Shown here in pieces: positions 1 to 8,743 of a stretch of DNA of 64,000 bases. How positions within the stretch are numbered: position 1 is the stretch's first letter; every line of letters starts with the position of its first letter. The stretch is from assembly GCF_000972385.1 (NCBI RefSeq), contig NZ_JXTE01000038.1, positions 62,001 to 126,000 of the forward strand, written 5' to 3'. The stretch comes from Streptomyces sp. WM6386. GTDB lineage: Bacteria; Actinomycetota; Actinomycetes; Streptomycetales; Streptomycetaceae. Under the pieces are notes generated by a model. The model was not told the origin of the DNA and searched no databases. It saw nothing but the letters and a program-made list of their open reading frames with translations. A program made the position numbers and the translations under genes.

Positions 1-59
1 TGGCAGTCACCCGTCGGAAGAAATGGGACAGCAACCGGTCTGGCACGAGGGAGGCGCTC

Positions 60-986
60 ATGGCTGTATCTGGCGGAGGTGGCCCGATCGCCCAGGAGCC
101 GCGCCGGTTCTACGACGGTGGCATCGACGCTTCAGCGGGACAACCGGAAGTCCTGCCCGACCCCGGCTCCGATGCCCGAATCGAGCTCAAGCGGGTCATC
201 GTGGGCCGCCACGAGTACTTCATGATGCAGCGCCGCATCGCGTACCGCGACCGGCACCTGGGTGAGCTCCTGGTGCCGCGGGAGACCGGCACTTTCTGCA
301 CCGACCTGACCTCGGTTCCCGCGTTTCTCACCTGGCTCGTGCCGAAGACCGGCGAGCATCTCCCGGCCACGTTGCTGCACGACGGACTGAGCCACCCGGA
401 GGGTGTCCCGGAGTACACCTCGACCGAGGGCAAGGTCGTGCGGCGTGCGGAAGCCGACCGCGTACTGCGCGATGCGCTGGCGGACGCCGGCACTGCGCTG
501 ATCAGGCGCTGGCTGATCTGGTCGGCGGTGGCGATGGCGACCATGTGGCGCGGCGAGGGAACGGACTGGCCGACGTGGCTCCAGTGGCGCTACCGCCTGA
601 TCGTGGGCCTGACGGGCTTGGGAATCCTGGTGCTCGGCACCTGGGCGACCATCGACCTTTTCGACGTCGAGATCTCCTGGCTCGGCAATCTGTGGTGGAT
701 GGGGAAGCGGCCGTGGTGGGAGGAACTCCTCGGCGGGCTGACGGCGGCGATCGTGTTGTCGGTGGGCTGGGCGGTGACCTGGGGGCGCTTCTGGAGGGCC
801 GGCGCGGTCGTCGGGGTAAGCCTTGCGGTGCTGTTGCACGTCACGGCGGCGCTACTCCTCATCTCCGCGACGTACCAGGTGGCGGAGCGCTTCACGAAGA
901 AGGCTCCGAAGGCGGCATGCGTGCTGGCATGGCTCGGGCTGCTGGCGGCACTGGCCGGATTCATCGCAGTGCTGGCGACTCCATGA
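60..986 (+). CDS. DUF1353-like protein with C-terminal membrane segments
   Basis: The first ~160 residues resemble DUF1353, a small phage- and plasmid-associated family of unknown function: there is an FCTDLTSVP stretch followed by a conserved LLHDGLSH segment. The second half holds four hydrophobic helices (about residues 180-200, 220-240, 245-270 and 285-308), so the domain is probably tethered to the membrane with a very short C-terminal tail. The ATG at 60 follows a good ribosome-binding site (GGGAGG). The frame is open upstream to the window edge, so a longer N-terminus cannot be excluded. Classic DUF1353 proteins are soluble and about half this length, so the fusion is unusual. The assignment is by motif memory. 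Confidence 0.7.
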   Translation: MAVSGGGGPIAQEPRRFYDGGIDASAGQPEVLPDPGSDARIELKRVIVGRHEYFMMQRRIAYRDRHLGELLVPRETGTFCTDLTSVPAFLTWLVPKTGEHLPATLLHDGLSHPEGVPEYTSTEGKVVRRAEADRVLRDALADAGTALIRRWLIWSAVAMATMWRGEGTDWPTWLQWRYRLIVGLTGLGILVLGTWATIDLFDVEISWLGNLWWMGKRPWWEELLGGLTAAIVLSVGWAVTWGRFWRAGAVVGVSLAVLLHVTAALLLISATYQVAERFTKKAPKAACVLAWLGLLAALAGFIAVLATP

Positions 987-1086
987 GGCGGGACCACTGA
1001 GTCTCTCGATGGCGCCATCCACCGCCCGCACTCTCTCCTGGCGCGGTCACACCCCGATCGTTCAACTCCGTGGGCACATTGGAAAG

Positions 1087-1125
1087 TTCACTGTCGACAG
1101 GCAATGCGGGTAGCCTGCCGACAGT
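1087..1125 (+). promoter_or_regulatory. Imperfect 13-bp inverted repeat with possible promoter
   Basis: ACTGTCGACAGGC (1090-1102) pairs with GCCTGCCGACAGT (1113-1125) with one mismatch and a 10-nt loop. A possible promoter, TTCACT (1087-1092) and TAGCCT (1111-1116) with an 18-nt spacer, lies across it. It sits about 80 nt before the small-protein/STAND gene pair, so it could be an operator for that pair or a terminator after the upstream gene. The sequence alone does not decide. Confidence 0.35.
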
Positions 1126-1204
1126 GGGCACGGAGTCGATCTGAGCAACGACGTTGGGCACCAGGGAGCGGCTCTGCCGAGTAGGACCGACATGGGGATG
1201 AAGC

Positions 1205-1627
1205 GTGGATCCAAGTACTGTCGCGAGCCTGGCAGGATCGGCGTTGGTGGCGGCTATGGCCACAGATGCCTGGCAGCAGGCCCGTGATGCAGTTACAGCG
1301 TTGTGGCGCCGTGACCACCCCGATCGGGCGGAGGCCATGGAAGGCGAACTGACCGCTGCCCGTACTCTCCTCTTGAGGGACGACAGTGCAGCCGCAGCTG
1401 CCACCCTGACGCAGCTTTGGCAGTTTCGGCTGCAAGAGTTGCTGCTCTCCGACGAGCGCCGTACCGAGGCCCTGACCCGCGAACTGCATCGCGTGGCACA
1501 GGAGCTGGCCCGTGACATCGCGCAGACCGCACAACCGGGCATCGGCTCGGTGAGCATGAACGCCCGTGCGACTGATGGCGGTCGGGTCTACCAGTCGGCC
1601 GGTGATATGCGCATCACCGAACGTTGA
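1205..1627 (+). CDS. Small helical protein encoded just upstream of the STAND ATPase
   Basis: This 140-aa protein has no family I can name. It has a short hydrophobic N-terminus rich in Ala, then predicted amphipathic helices rich in Glu, Arg and Leu over residues 20-115. The C-terminal tail contains GRVYQSAGDMRI. A very similar motif (GKVLQAGRDLVV) occurs near the N-terminus of the next protein, so the two products probably share a small repeat fold or interaction motif. The start is GTG; nearby ATGs are out of frame. Its stop is only 10 nt before the proposed GTG of the ATPase, so the two are probably translated as a coupled pair. Likely role, by inference: partner or adaptor of the STAND ATPase. 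Confidence 0.7.
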   Translation: MDPSTVASLAGSALVAAMATDAWQQARDAVTALWRRDHPDRAEAMEGELTAARTLLLRDDSAAAAATLTQLWQFRLQELLLSDERRTEALTRELHRVAQELARDIAQTAQPGIGSVSMNARATDGGRVYQSAGDMRITER

Positions 1628-1637
1628 CGCGCCGTCA

Positions 1638-4283
1638 GTGACCGTGGAAGAAGGGCAGGCACTCCTTGCCGCCCGCCAGTCCGCTTCGGCCGCCTCGGGC
1701 GGCAAGGTTCTCCAGGCTGGTCGCGACCTGGTAGTGAATGACGTGCATCACCACATGGGATCCGCAGACAAAGTCGTCCTGGTGGAGCGCGTCCTTCCGG
1801 CTGAAGAGACAGTCACGGAGGTATTCGTCGGCCGCGACACCGAGGTGGATGCGGTGCTCGCGATCCTGGATCCGGAGAAGGATGCGTCCGGGTTGGTGGT
1901 GGTCTCGGCCGTGGCCGGGCTGGCCGGTATCGGCAAGACGGCGCTTGCCCGAGTGGCCGCCGCGGAGGCGGTCTCACGTGGCTGGTTTCCGGGTGGCGCC
2001 GTTTTCGTGGATCTCGACGGGTACGCTCCGAACCCGGACGATCGGATCCGCCCGCAGCTCGTGTATACGCCCATGCTTCATGCTCTGGACAGGGAACAAT
2101 CCGTCCAGGCGGGACCCGAGGCACAGGCAACGCAATATCATCGGCTTCTGGCGGATCGAGCCATGGAGGACCGCGCTGTTCTCCTCGTGCTGGACAACGC
2201 GTCCACAACGGACCAGATAGCCGATCTGTTACCGCGCTCCCGCAAGCACCGCGTGCTGGTCACCTCACGCCACACCCTGACGGTGCGGGGTTCACATGCG
2301 CTGGATCTCGGAATCCTCGCGCAGGACGATGCGATGGCCCTGATCGATCGTCAACTGAATTTGGTGTCCGCGCGGGACACGCGCATCAGCGATGCTCCGG
2401 AAGCCACCCGGCGACTGTGCCAACTCTGCGGACGTCTTCCGTTGGCTCTGCACATTGTCGCCGCCCTCCTGGCGGGCGACCTCTTCCTGTCGCCCGCCCA
2501 ACTCGCCGACGATCTGGCAAAGGCATACAGCAGACTCGACTTGCTGGACGACGGGGAGCGCGCTGTACGCGCCGCATTCGACCTGTCGTACCTCCGTCTG
2601 ACCGAGGATCAGGCCCGGCTCTTCCGGCTTCTGCCAGTCAATCCCGGTCCGCACTTCAGCGTCGAAACTGCCGCACAGCTTCTGGGCGTTGCCACACATC
2701 AGGCCAGGCCATTGATCTACGAGTTGGCGCGCGCACATGTGATCGAGCACGCAGGCGGGAGTAAGTGGCGGCAGCACGACTTGATCCGCGCCTACGCGCT
2801 TGACCTCTTGGTGAAATGGGCTGACGATCAGGCCGCGCCAGCCAATCGGATTGTGGCTCACTACACGTTCAAAGGGGCGGACGCCGGCGAGGCCCTGCGC
2901 GTCCCATCCGCGAGCCGCGACGCTGTGCAGCGCGCCCTGGAGTGGTTCGACCAGGAGCAACCCAACCTGCAGGCGGCAATCGCGATGGCGCTCACCTTCG
3001 ATGACAGCAAGAGCGCTCTGCGGATGCTGGAAGCGCTTATGAGGCTGCAGCGCTACCGCAACCAGACCGCGGAACTGTTGGAAACATCCACCAGGGTTGT
3101 GGCTGCCTCCGGAAGCCTTTACGGCACCGACAGAAATCCGTGGGCGCTGGCGGGCCTGGCCTGGTCCCTGGGAGCAACGGGCCGCCAACAGGCAGGGCGC
3201 GAGACCACAGAGTTCGAACGCCTCTTGGACTTCGGCGTAGAACCGTTCAGAAGATATCCGCCGCCCAGCCCGGCTTGGGAATGCGCAACGCTGAGAGAGC
3301 TACTCAAAGTCACCCAGGGTGCCGTCGAGTTGTTGAGTCCCGCATCTCGGATCACCGCAATTCCATTGCTCCATGAAATATACCGAGTGTTCTCAGGAAC
3401 GAACTCGCACGAACTGACAGGTTCAGAAGCTCTCCGAGAAGCCGCCATAATCTGCAGTCACGGCGGCGACGCTCGGTTACAAGCGCTTTCCTGGGCCCTA
3501 CGGGGAAGAGAAATGATCCGGCTGGGCCGGCCTGGCTCCTCCGTCAGATCACTTGAGGCCGCGCTGAACGCCTTCCCGCAGCAGAACGCGCCGCATTCTC
3601 CTGACTGGAATAATGTGTGTGCGATGCTGCTTTCGGTGGCTGAGGAGATCCCCGTAGCAGCACCCGGACTCAAAACTCCTGAGCACTATGACATGGAACG
3701 CGCCTATCTATTTGCCATGGAAGCCGCCGCACGCATCGGAGACCGCCTGACCGAGGCAAAGAGCGCGAGTGGTATCGGCACGAAATATCACGACATGGGC
3801 AATTATCCGTCAGCCGTTGCCAACTACCAAAAGGCAGTGGCCATCCTCACCGAACTCAACAGACCACATGAACTGGGCCTAGCACTCACTAACCTTGCCT
3901 GGTCGCACACCGCCATAGGAGATCACGAGGATGCAGTAAGCGCGGCGCAGCAGGCCTATTTCCTTCTCGCAGAAGAGGGAGAACCACACACTTTGATCCG
4001 AGCGTTGGAAATGTTGATGCACATTTTCATCCGCCTGCAGCAAACAGACAACGTAATCGCCGTATCCAGAAGAGCCGAGCGGGTGATAACTTCCACGAAT
4101 CGCCCGAACGATCACATTTCATCGATTCTCTCACTGGCTCAGGCTCTCCTCAATGCGGGATTGCTCACGGATTCGGCACGCACTGTCCAACGTGCAATGA
4201 AATCGGCCAAAGAGACAGATGATCCAACCCTGTACTTCATCGCTCGCACCTGGCTTGAAAACAGAGGGCTGCCGATTGGCTGA
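1638..4283 (+). CDS. STAND-type NB-ARC ATPase with TPR repeats
   Basis: This 881-aa protein has an N-terminal GKVLQAGRDLVV motif (residues 23-34), then an NB-ARC-type P-loop domain with Walker A GLAGIGKT (94-101) and Walker B VLLVLDNA (181-188), a winged-helix-like region, and TPR-like repeats in the last third (for example YPSAVANYQKAVAI). It looks like AfsR-family ATPases without the SARP DNA-binding domain. Such STAND proteins are signalling switches, and some act in antiphage defence; the role here is inferred. I prefer the GTG at 1638, 10 nt after the upstream stop, over in-frame GTG 1566, which overlaps the upstream gene. Two TTA codons (2229 and 3477) suggest bldA-dependent translation. 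The C-terminal third is less GC-rich than its neighbours, which hints at transfer. Confidence 0.85.
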   Translation: MTVEEGQALLAARQSASAASGGKVLQAGRDLVVNDVHHHMGSADKVVLVERVLPAEETVTEVFVGRDTEVDAVLAILDPEKDASGLVVVSAVAGLAGIGKTALARVAAAEAVSRGWFPGGAVFVDLDGYAPNPDDRIRPQLVYTPMLHALDREQSVQAGPEAQATQYHRLLADRAMEDRAVLLVLDNASTTDQIADLLPRSRKHRVLVTSRHTLTVRGSHALDLGILAQDDAMALIDRQLNLVSARDTRISDAPEATRRLCQLCGRLPLALHIVAALLAGDLFLSPAQLADDLAKAYSRLDLLDDGERAVRAAFDLSYLRLTEDQARLFRLLPVNPGPHFSVETAAQLLGVATHQARPLIYELARAHVIEHAGGSKWRQHDLIRAYALDLLVKWADDQAAPANRIVAHYTFKGADAGEALRVPSASRDAVQRALEWFDQEQPNLQAAIAMALTFDDSKSALRMLEALMRLQRYRNQTAELLETSTRVVAASGSLYGTDRNPWALAGLAWSLGATGRQQAGRETTEFERLLDFGVEPFRRYPPPSPAWECATLRELLKVTQGAVELLSPASRITAIPLLHEIYRVFSGTNSHELTGSEALREAAIICSHGGDARLQALSWALRGREMIRLGRPGSSVRSLEAALNAFPQQNAPHSPDWNNVCAMLLSVAEEIPVAAPGLKTPEHYDMERAYLFAMEAAARIGDRLTEAKSASGIGTKYHDMGNYPSAVANYQKAVAILTELNRPHELGLALTNLAWSHTAIGDHEDAVSAAQQAYFLLAEEGEPHTLIRALEMLMHIFIRLQQTDNVIAVSRRAERVITSTNRPNDHISSILSLAQALLNAGLLTDSARTVQRAMKSAKETDDPTLYFIARTWLENRGLPIG

Positions 4284-4529
4284 CCGACGGCCACCGGACC
4301 GGACACGCGGATCACGCAACGCCCTTCCCATGAAGCACTTCGCGTAGGCACTCGGCCAGACGTCAGCCCGCTCACGTCACGGGCATGAACTCGGGCAGGG
4401 TGAGGGCGGAATGGGCCGGTCGGCCCCTGACCGGACGGCATGACGCTGAGGCTGCGCAGCATGTCGTTGCGCTGTGCCAGGGCCCCGAGCGGTGGAGGGG
4501 ACGAGCGTGGCATCGCCCTCGCCCACCTG

Positions 4530-4769
4530 ATCCTGGTTCATCGGCACGAACTCACGGATGGTGTACTCGTAGGCGGCAAGGCCTGCGGTGTGGTTCCGGT
4601 CGACCAGGGAGTCGGCGAAAATGTAGGCGCCGACGAGCGCGGCGAAGACCGCGGCGACCAGGTCCCGTTGGGCTTGCGGGTTGCGGAACGCGTCGTACGG
4701 CGGTTGTGGATGGGCGAAGTTCAGGAAGGCGTGCACGTCGTCGTTGTCCCTCACCGCGTAGAGTGCCGC
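4530..4769 (-). pseudogene. Unidentified membrane-protein remnant
   Basis: A roughly 80-residue stretch reads like real protein, with NFAHPQPPYDAF followed by a hydrophobic helix (LVAAVFAALVGAYIFADSLV). It is flanked on both sides by low-complexity Arg/Pro-rich translation with no convincing start or end. It lies in a different frame from the MFS remnant just upstream. I read 4284-5205 as a decayed stretch with no intact gene. Confidence 0.3.
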
Positions 4770-4993
4770 GGCCCTGCGCCGGCGATGGCGAAGCCGGGCA
4801 CGAAGGCCGATTCGGCCGGACATCCGACCCGGGGGGTGGCGGCGGTGAGGATCGCGCCGCCGGCCTGGACACCCACGGCGAAGCCGAGCACGCGAGTCAC
4901 CAGGACCAGGCTGGTGACGATGGCGGTGTCACCTCGGTCGACGGACGTGGCGATGCTGGCGTTGGCCAGTGCGATCAGGCCGGCAGCCTTCAG
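4751..4993 (-). pseudogene. C-terminal fragment of an MFS transporter
   Basis: Translation of the minus strand from 4993 gives SIATSVDRGDTAIVTSLVL, VTRVLGFAVGVQAGGAIL and AESAFVPGFAIAGA, ending at a TGA at 4751-4753. This pattern of short loops between hydrophobic helices resembles the last three transmembrane segments of major-facilitator exporters. There is no start codon and no upstream transporter body: sequence 5' of 4993 does not continue the family. It is therefore a remnant. Confidence 0.4.
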
Positions 4994-5205
4994 TAGAACT
5001 ACGCAATCCTCTACGGGCTTTCACCGCAAGAGGCACGCGGTGCGTGCGAGGGGCGGCGGCGCGTGTGACGCTGTGGCAGGCAGCATGGTCGATTGCTTGT
5101 GAGCACACGGCTCCGTTCCCGAACCGACTCGCTGGTGGACCTCCTCATCCGGCTCCGCAGGTCCGCCCGGTGAGGGAAGCAGTCTCGAAGCAGGCGGGGG
5201 AACCC

Positions 5206-5889
5206 ATGAGAAGCGCACGCACGTTCTTCATACCGGCCGCTGGCGTGGCAGCGCTGCTCGCAGTCTCGGGGTGTTCGGAGGACAAGCCGACCGCCCAGGC
5301 AACTCGAAGCGCTTCCCCGTCCGAGCTCGCTCACTACACGGCCGCTCCCGACCCGACCACTCCGATGCCGAGCCCGACGACGGACGCGCCCGCGAAGTGC
5401 GTGAAGACCACCGGCATGAGCGTCGAAAAGCTGACCGCGTATCTCAAGGAACTGCCCAGCAGCAGCGGCGCATACCAGTCCAAGGGTTTGACCCTGGACT
5501 CCTCCGGCCTGAACTTCACCCCGGAGGCGATCCAGAGGCCTTGCAGGGCGGTCACGGTAAAGCTCGCCCGCTACTGGGTCGAGTTCGAGAGGACGAGGGA
5601 GGCGACTGTCGTCAGCCCGGCCTTCTACGAGTACGACTACACGCCGATCGGCGTGACCTCCCTCAAGGCCGGCCTGCAGGACGGCCGAGTCCCCGACACC
5701 GCGCCGCCGGGGGGCTCCGACTGCCAGGGCTCACTTTCGGTCCTCTACCTCGGCGAAGATATTCCTCCGCGACTCCTGCCGAGCGACTTGGAGCTCACGG
5801 ATACGACAACCCCCGTCCCGACCGAGGTGGCCGGAGACGGAGTGCTGTCCGCGCTCTACGTCCCGCCCATCAGCGTGGTGTCCTGCTGA
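5206..5889 (+). CDS. Secreted lipoprotein, unknown function
   Basis: This 227-aa protein starts with a lipoprotein signal peptide: Arg near the N-terminus, a hydrophobic core and lipobox AVSGC with the lipidated Cys at residue 23. A Ser/Thr/Pro-rich linker (about 25-60) leads to a mature domain with four more Cys, which may form disulphides. The ATG at 5206 follows an A/G-rich ribosome-binding region (GCGGGGGAA). Longer in-frame starts would bury the signal peptide. I do not recognise the mature domain. The gene stands alone after a decayed region and converges on the next gene. Confidence 0.75.
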   Translation: MRSARTFFIPAAGVAALLAVSGCSEDKPTAQATRSASPSELAHYTAAPDPTTPMPSPTTDAPAKCVKTTGMSVEKLTAYLKELPSSSGAYQSKGLTLDSSGLNFTPEAIQRPCRAVTVKLARYWVEFERTREATVVSPAFYEYDYTPIGVTSLKAGLQDGRVPDTAPPGGSDCQGSLSVLYLGEDIPPRLLPSDLELTDTTTPVPTEVAGDGVLSALYVPPISVVSC

Positions 5890-6072
5890 CCGCCGATGTG
5901 AGCGGCGGTACCACGGGGAGTACACCTGTCGGCTGATCCCGCTGTACCAGCATCATGGTGTGGCTGCTGTGCTCACGGTGTCGGCGCTGTCCTGGACAGG
6001 CCCCCGGCAGCGGATGGTGCAGTCCCCTGGCGGGGCGGCCGCCCTGCCTGGGGCCAGGGCATGCTCGCCACG

Positions 6073-6993
6073 TCAGTCGCCGCCCCCGAAGTCACCGCCC
6101 CCGAAGTCGCCTCCGTCACCGCCGCTGTGCGTGTCCACGTCCGCCAGATCGCCGAGGTCGTCGTCGACGTCTGCCGGTCCCTTGCGGGAGCGGGGTGACT
6201 GCGAGGGCCTGCGGCGGCCCGCACCGGACTTCCCCTTGCGCCGACCGGGCGCAGAGAACACGGCCCGCGAGACCCTGAAACTGGTCTCCCAGCTCTCGTG
6301 CGCCAGCGCCTGCGAGACGGCGGCGCGACAGCGGCGGGTGAAGCGGGGCCAGGGTCGGGACATCTCCGGCGGCCACAGCCCCGCGAGAGACGCCAGGACG
6401 GCCCACACCGCCATCCACACGGTCGTCCACCACCCCGGGTCCTGGTCGGGCAGCCCCGGCACCCCGTGGCGCGCGATCATCGCGTGCATGGACATGCCGA
6501 ACGCCACCGTGAAGGCAGCGGTCACAGCAGGCACGCGGTATCTGCCGAACCGTTCCCGCAGGGGCGCGCGACGCGTCTCCAGGACCGTCCGGAACCTCTT
6601 GAAGCGCGGATCGGTGCGGAGCTGCAGGACCGTGGCGCTCCCGTGCCGGCGCAGGCCGGCCACGAGTGCCGCGAGAACCGGGTCCGCGAGTGTTCGGGAC
6701 CGCCCGGGTGTCGGGGTGACCCGACCCTCTTTGTCGACCTCGGCGTCTCCGGCCGCGATCAGCAGGCGTACGGCCACCGCGGCGGCGTACGGCTCCTGCT
6801 GTGCCGGCGCGTTCTCCCAGGAGGCGCCGAGCCACCAGGCCGCCTGGATCGGGTCCACCTCCGCGCCCTCGCCCTCCTTGAGGAACAGCCGCTCGGACCG
6901 CGTGCGCTTCCGGAGGGACACGAACAGCGCCGCGTTGAACCCGGCGAACGCGAGCAGCCAGCCGCCGGCGATCCACGCCATCCCCTCGCTCAT
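6073..6993 (-). CDS. Actinobacterial membrane protein, TIGR04222-like
   Basis: This 306-aa protein has an N-terminal transmembrane helix (about 5-25), a soluble segment with DPIQAAWWLGASW and a GRVTPT strand, then two more hydrophobic segments (about 150-170 and 180-205). It ends in a glycine/aspartate repeat (GGDFGGGD). This layout and tail resemble the uncharacterised actinobacterial TIGR04222 membrane family, although the domain match is weak from inspection alone. Function unknown. It lies convergent to the lipoprotein gene. The 244 nt between its start and the P450 stop hold no gene I can support. Confidence 0.6.
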   Translation of the reverse strand: MSEGMAWIAGGWLLAFAGFNAALFVSLRKRTRSERLFLKEGEGAEVDPIQAAWWLGASWENAPAQQEPYAAAVAVRLLIAAGDAEVDKEGRVTPTPGRSRTLADPVLAALVAGLRRHGSATVLQLRTDPRFKRFRTVLETRRAPLRERFGRYRVPAVTAAFTVAFGMSMHAMIARHGVPGLPDQDPGWWTTVWMAVWAVLASLAGLWPPEMSRPWPRFTRRCRAAVSQALAHESWETSFRVSRAVFSAPGRRKGKSGAGRRRPSQSPRSRKGPADVDDDLGDLADVDTHSGGDGGDFGGGDFGGGD

Positions 6994-7237
6994 ATCAGCC
7001 GCCCCGTTCCCCGCCCAGCAACCCCCGACGGCTCGGCTCGACTCGTGAGACAGCCTCCGCGGAGGGCGTCCAACCGGTCGTTGGGCTGGTGTACTTGCCG
7101 GTCATTCCCCGCTTGGAACACGGCCAACTCCTCTACGACGGGGCGTCCGCCGCGCTGCGACTGGGTGTCCGCGGCCGGTTCGGGTTCGGGGGCGTCTTCC
7201 CAGGTCAAGCGGGCGCTCAACGATCGCCGGGCCGCGG

Positions 7238-8569
7238 TCAGGTGCCCGCGACGCGACCGGGCCCCGAGCTGACGGGGCAGACGCCGGCATGCGTCACGGA
7301 GGCGACGCCGTACGGGGAACTGGTGGCCGGGACGGCCTGGGTGCCGCTGTCGTGGTCGGCCGACGGCGGTGTGAAGGCGACGTCGAGGCGGGTGAGTCCG
7401 CGGAAGTTGAGGCTGCGTTGCCACTGTGGGGCGGCGCCGTCGAGCCGCAGGTCGGGGAGCCGGGTCAGGAGTGCTTCCAGGACGATCGCGCCTTCCAGCC
7501 GGGCCAGGGCCGCGCCGAGGCAGAAGTGCGGACCGTGTCCGAACGCCATGTGCCGTCCGCCGGGCCGTTCGAAGTCCAGCAGATGGGGATCGGGAAACAC
7601 CGCCGGATCCCGGTTCGCGGCGCCGCCCACCAGGAGCACCGTCTGTCCTTCGGCGATGGTGCGGCCGGCCAACTCCAGGTCGCGGCGCGCCCGGCGCAGC
7701 ATCAGCTGTACCGGGGCGTCGTAGCGCAGGAGTTCCTCGACCGCGGCGGGCATCAGATCGGGCCGGCCGCGCAGTTGGTCGGCCGCGTGCGGGTGGCGGA
7801 GCAGGGCGAGGGTGGCGTTGCCGATGAAGTGGGTGGTGGTCTCGTGGCCGGCGATCAGGAGCAGGGCGCAGTTGGCGAGGAGTTCGTCGAGGTCCTGGTC
7901 GGTGGTCTCGGCCTGTGCGCCCACCAGGGCGCGCAGGGTGTGGGGGGCCGGCGGGGCGTCGTGGCGGATGAGGAGTTCGCGGAAGTAGGCGAGCATGTCC
8001 GTCATGCTCTGCGAGGCCTCGCGGTTGCGGTCGGCATCCAGCCGGGAGTTGCCTATGGCCTCGGCGATCGGCTCGGACCAGGAGGCGAGGGCCGCGCGAT
8101 CCTGCTGCGGTACGTCGAGGAGGTCGCAGATGATGGTGAGAGGCAGAGGGCGGGCGAGGTCCGCGACGATGTCCATCCGCCCGGTAGGCGCCGCATGGGT
8201 GATGATCCGGTCGACGGCTTCGACGATCCGGCCGCGCAGTGTCTGCACTGCCCGAGGAGAGAAGGCCTTGCTGATCAGTGCCCGTAGCCGGGGGTGGTCG
8301 GGAGCGTCGTTGTAGAGCATCTGCCGGCTCAGAACCCTGGCCAGAGGCCGCAGTTCCTCCGGGACGGCCTCGATGTCGGGATAGCGCACCGAGGAGAGCC
8401 CCGGGTCACCGGCCGCCTTACTGACCACGGCGTGCCCGGTCGCCACCCACGCACGCAGGGTGCGGTCCCAGTACAGGTCGTCGGCGTTCCGCAGCTCTTC
8501 GTAGAAGTCGTAGAGGCGCTCTTGGACTTGAGGCCGAAAGGCCCGCAACAGCGAGGTGGGAGTGCTCAC
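7238..8569 (-). CDS. Cytochrome P450
   Basis: This 443-aa monooxygenase has all three P450 signatures: the I-helix oxygen-binding motif AGHETTT, the K-helix ExxR (EELLR) and the heme-ligand loop FGHGPHFCLGA with its invariant Cys. Size and lack of a membrane anchor fit the soluble bacterial class (CYP105/107-like), which oxidises small molecules with a separate ferredoxin. No ferredoxin or ferredoxin reductase gene is adjacent and no biosynthetic genes flank it, so redox partner and substrate are unknown. The C-terminal ~40 residues after the last conserved strand are unusually long and Ser/Gly-rich. Confidence 0.92.
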   Translation of the reverse strand: MSTPTSLLRAFRPQVQERLYDFYEELRNADDLYWDRTLRAWVATGHAVVSKAAGDPGLSSVRYPDIEAVPEELRPLARVLSRQMLYNDAPDHPRLRALISKAFSPRAVQTLRGRIVEAVDRIITHAAPTGRMDIVADLARPLPLTIICDLLDVPQQDRAALASWSEPIAEAIGNSRLDADRNREASQSMTDMLAYFRELLIRHDAPPAPHTLRALVGAQAETTDQDLDELLANCALLLIAGHETTTHFIGNATLALLRHPHAADQLRGRPDLMPAAVEELLRYDAPVQLMLRRARRDLELAGRTIAEGQTVLLVGGAANRDPAVFPDPHLLDFERPGGRHMAFGHGPHFCLGAALARLEGAIVLEALLTRLPDLRLDGAAPQWQRSLNFRGLTRLDVAFTPPSADHDSGTQAVPATSSPYGVASVTHAGVCPVSSGPGRVAGT

Positions 8570-8743
8570 CGGCCCAGGCTAGACGGTCTGCGGATCCGGG
8601 CCGGGTGCAAGGAGTCCCCAGCTCACGAGTTAGGTAGGCGATTGCGTACTTTCACCGAAGTCCTCGGACCGAGCGTGCGGAAGCGTTGCCACCGGGCCCC
8701 GGACGCCTCCGGGGTGACCGAGTGGAGAGAACGCGGGTGAACG

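Noticed and set aside
6990-7424. 144-aa minus-strand open frame between the membrane protein and P450
   Set aside because: It overlaps the P450 3' end, is Arg/Pro-rich and has no ribosome-binding site or family match.
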